64,000 bases of DNA from assembly GCF_024220585.1 (NCBI RefSeq), contig NZ_JAMXKF010000013.1, positions 62,738 through 126,737 on the forward strand. The letters are read 5' to 3'. This document shows positions 62,070 to 64,000 of this stretch, one piece after another. Every line of letters starts with the position of its first letter. Position 1 is the stretch's first letter. Source of the DNA: Dyadobacter diqingensis. GTDB lineage: Bacteria > Bacteroidota > Bacteroidia > Cytophagales > Spirosomataceae. The notes under the pieces were generated by a model. The model ran no database searches. It was not told the origin of the DNA and saw only the letters and a program-made list of their open reading frames with translations. The position numbers and the translations under genes are program-made.

Positions 62070-63500
62070 ATGATAGAACGTAGAACATTTTTAAAAACAG
62101 GTGCACTGGCTGCGGCGGGAGCTGCTGTTGGCAACTGGTCATTTGCGATGGGAAGTGCGGCGGATTTTCCGGTAGTGAGAATTCCAGCAGATCAGCGCAG
62201 CTTCAAAAGCACCGCTGTGGAAGCGACCATAACGAGAATGAAAAAGGTGATCAAAGATCCTGAATTAGCCTGGTTGTTTGAAAACTGTTTCCCTAATACC
62301 ATTGACACGACGGTACATTTTAAGCCTGTTGACGGAAAACCGGATACTTTTGTAATCACCGGCGATATTGACGCCATGTGGCTTCGCGACAGTTCTGCGC
62401 AGGTTTGGCCGTATCTGCCTTTGATGAAAGATGATTCCCAGCTCCAGGAAATGGTGGCGGGGCTTATCAACCGTCAAACCAAATGTATCCTGATTGATCC
62501 GTATGCCAACGCATTCTACGACAGGCCGAAGGAAAGCGAATGGACTACCGATAAAACCGAGATGAAGCCGATGCTGCACGAGCGGAAATGGGAGCTTGAT
62601 TCGTTGTGTTATACGATCCGTCTGTCTTACAATTACTGGAAAACGACGGGTGATACCAAACCTTTTGATGCAGACTGGCTGAAAGCGGTGCAGTTGATTC
62701 TAAAAACCTGTAAAGAGCAGCAACGTAAGGAAAACCAGGGACCTTACAAATTTGGTCGTGTGACGGCATGGTCGACAGACACCGTTCCGGGTAACGGTTT
62801 TGGTAATCCGATCAAGCCAGTTGGGCTTATTGCAAGTACTTTCCGCCCTTCCGATGATGCGGCAGTTTATCCGTTTTTCATTCCGTCCAATTTCTTTGCC
62901 GTGGTTTCTTTCCGTGAAGTAGCAGAAATACTGGAAAAAGTTGCGAAGGAAACAAAACTGGCTTCTGAATTCAAGGCACTTGCGACGGAAGTGGAAAATG
63001 CTTTGAAAAAATATGCAGTATATCCACATCCGAAATTCAGCAAAATTTATGCCTTTGAAGTGGATGGATTTGGCAACTATTTGCTGATGGACGACGCCGG
63101 TATTCCGGGTTTGATCAGTATGCCTTATCTGAATACGGTTTCTACAAAAGATCCGATTTATGTTAACACACGTAAATTTGTTCTGAGTGACTCGAATCCG
63201 TATTATTTTAAAGGCAAAGCAGGGGAAGGCTTAGGGAGTCCGCATACGCTGATTGACCAGATCTGGCCTATGGGTATCATCGCGCGTGCCATCACTTCTA
63301 CGGATGACAAGGAAATTGAAGCACAATTGAAGCTGCTTAAAAACACGCATAACAATACTGGTTTTATGCACGAATCGTTTGACAAAGACGATCAGTCAAA
63401 ATTCACACGCAAATGGTTTGCATGGGTTAATACCTTGTTTGGAGAATTGATATTAAAACTTGAAAAAGAAAGGCCTCATTTGCTGGCGAAAGTGTATTAA
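62070..63500 (+). CDS. GH125 exo-alpha-1,6-mannosidase with Tat-type signal
   Basis: A 476-residue metal-independent alpha-mannosidase of family GH125. The N-terminus IERRTFLKTGALAAAGAAVG is a twin-arginine signal, so the enzyme is probably exported folded. The (alpha/alpha)6 barrel shows VITGDIDAMWLRDSSAQVWP, HERKWELDSLCYTIRLSYNY, FRPSDDAAVYPFFIPSNFFA and the C-terminal GFMHESFDKDD (catalytic acidic residue near 434). GH125 enzymes remove terminal alpha-1,6-linked mannose from N-glycans or yeast mannan. It follows the HGSNAT-like gene by 76 bases. Confidence 0.92.
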   Translation: MIERRTFLKTGALAAAGAAVGNWSFAMGSAADFPVVRIPADQRSFKSTAVEATITRMKKVIKDPELAWLFENCFPNTIDTTVHFKPVDGKPDTFVITGDIDAMWLRDSSAQVWPYLPLMKDDSQLQEMVAGLINRQTKCILIDPYANAFYDRPKESEWTTDKTEMKPMLHERKWELDSLCYTIRLSYNYWKTTGDTKPFDADWLKAVQLILKTCKEQQRKENQGPYKFGRVTAWSTDTVPGNGFGNPIKPVGLIASTFRPSDDAAVYPFFIPSNFFAVVSFREVAEILEKVAKETKLASEFKALATEVENALKKYAVYPHPKFSKIYAFEVDGFGNYLLMDDAGIPGLISMPYLNTVSTKDPIYVNTRKFVLSDSNPYYFKGKAGEGLGSPHTLIDQIWPMGIIARAITSTDDKEIEAQLKLLKNTHNNTGFMHESFDKDDQSKFTRKWFAWVNTLFGELILKLEKERPHLLAKVY

Positions 63501-63528
63501 TTTTTTTCGAAAAGAGGTTGAAAAAATA

Positions 63529-63565
63529 TTTGCCCGGATACGTCATCATGAAGTACCCGGGCAAA
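63529..63565 (-). terminator. Terminator of the right-end epimerase gene
   Basis: 9-bp GC-rich stem (63529-63537 with 63557-63565); on the minus strand it is followed by a T-rich run. It begins 20 bases after the stop at 63585. Confidence 0.65.
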
Positions 63566-63584
63566 ATGTTATAAATCGAAATCC

Positions 63585-64000
63585 TTAAAATACGACCGGT
63601 TTAGCGATCTGTGGATTTTCGATATTTGATTTGATGAATGACAGGCCGTCACGCATCAGCTGTTCCTCAGATTCAAACATTTTGCGCCAGATATTGGCCA
63701 CTGGTAACTTCGGACTGAATGCCTCCATACTGATCCATCCATCGTATTTCAGGTCGCGGATCGCACCAAATATTCCATCCCAGTCGACATTTCCCTTGCC
63801 CGGTGTCGAGCGGTCATTTTCAGAAAGCTGGATGAAAGATATCCTGTCACCCATTTTTCGCATGGTATCTCCAATATTTTTTTCTTCAATATTAGCATGA
63901 AAAGTATCGAACATGATTTTGCAGTTTGGATGGTTAACGTCATCCACAAATCGGATCAGCTCGTCTCCGCAGCTTGTCAGGTAGAGCTCAAAACGGTTCA
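63585..64000 (-). CDS. Sugar phosphate isomerase/epimerase family TIM barrel, 5' part cut by the window edge
   Basis: The frame is open to base 64000 and gives 138 C-terminal residues. NRFELYLTSCGDELIRFVDD, NHPNCKIMFDTFHANIEEK, ISFIQLSENDRSTPGKGNVD and GYDGWISMEAF match the xylose-isomerase-like TIM barrels such as D-tagatose/D-psicose 3-epimerases: the metal-binding Asp is in FDTFH and the last Glu in MEAF. A GTG at 63945 that could be taken as a start is internal to the real gene. These enzymes are often found with Gfo/Idh oxidoreductases and ThuA proteins in sugar conversion pathways. Confidence 0.88.
   Translation of the reverse strand, partial: NRFELYLTSCGDELIRFVDDVNHPNCKIMFDTFHANIEEKNIGDTMRKMGDRISFIQLSENDRSTPGKGNVDWDGIFGAIRDLKYDGWISMEAFSPKLPVANIWRKMFESEEQLMRDGLSFIKSNIENPQIAKPVVF

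Noticed and set aside
63585..63947. A complete 120-residue epimerase starting at an internal GTG
   Set aside because: The frame continues upstream with conserved family sequence to the window edge, so the gene is longer and truncated by the window.
1..64000. CRISPR arrays, tRNA or rRNA genes, complete insertion sequences, prophage genes, toxin-antitoxin pairs
   Set aside because: No spaced direct repeats, cloverleaf-like gene, transposase with terminal repeats, phage structural gene or paired small toxin genes could be recognised by reading.

Overview
The window reads as a chromosomal segment of a Bacteroidota bacterium of the Cytophagia/Cytophagales type. A Dyadobacter-like genome is my best guess, from protein style only; no rRNA or other marker is present to fix it. 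The evidence is three SusC/SusD pairs, a PspC-GIN protein, an ECF sigma/FecR pair feeding an STN-type SusC, a protein with a type IX secretion C-terminal domain, DUF6089 and DUF3857 proteins, and TAnnTTTG promoter elements. I see no phage, complete insertion sequence, CRISPR array, tRNA or rRNA.

Layout. 1-9.4 kb: the start-proximal part of a dihydrofolate reductase gene (minus strand), then a plus-strand run with a PadR-regulated PspC/GIN envelope cluster, an outer-membrane barrel protein, a hotdog thioesterase, RidA, glutamyl-tRNA synthetase, a small lysine-rich protein and an AIM24-family protein. 9.4-16.5 kb (minus): a signalling-type glycan/nutrient uptake locus of ECF sigma, FecR anti-sigma, STN-SusC and SusD. 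17-24.6 kb: a secreted FG-GAP propeller protein, a Gfo/Idh/MocA oxidoreductase, and two tandem DUF3857/transglutaminase-like proteins. 24.8-31.7 kb (plus): a complete-looking trans-4-hydroxy-L-proline catabolic operon (deaminase, semialdehyde dehydrogenase, 2-epimerase, FAD dehydrogenase, APC permease). 32-39.5 kb: a GT-C-like membrane protein, an atypical Nramp-family transporter next to a fused ATP-dependent 5-oxoprolinase, and a small Rpn/PD-(D/E)XK-like remnant. 39.6-41.4 kb: an M61 peptidase. 41.5-54.5 kb (minus): two SusCD pairs, an AraC regulator, a GH43 arabinanase-like enzyme and a DUF3823 lipoprotein, together a probable arabinan-type utilisation locus. 54.8-64 kb: a 1241-residue ThuA/PVC-propeller/HEAT/CARDB/cupredoxin lipoprotein, a Gfo/Idh/MocA protein without the EKP lysine, a GNAT, a DUF5009/HGSNAT-like acyltransferase, a Tat-exported GH125 mannosidase, and a partial sugar epimerase.

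How the parts fit. Most of the window is about taking in and breaking down polymers and their monomers: SusCD pairs with exported glycosidases for glycans, and cytoplasmic routes for hydroxyproline and 5-oxoproline that both end in central amino-acid metabolism (2-oxoglutarate and glutamate). The oxidoreductase/ThuA/epimerase group at the right end resembles the kit used for 3-keto-sugar chemistry, but that is inference.

The least expected sequence signal is a degenerate heptanucleotide repeat (GCYRANN-like, period 7). It fills three successive intergenic regions of the hydroxyproline operon and runs directly into the start codons. Other unexplained structures are long intergenic hairpins (25817-25859, 35349-35392, 58571-58620) and perfect palindromes (16668-16681, 54527-54555). 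I did not find a multi-gene system that I can call undescribed; the strongest candidates for follow-up are the heptad repeats, the Nramp/5-oxoprolinase pair and the cupredoxin fusion.
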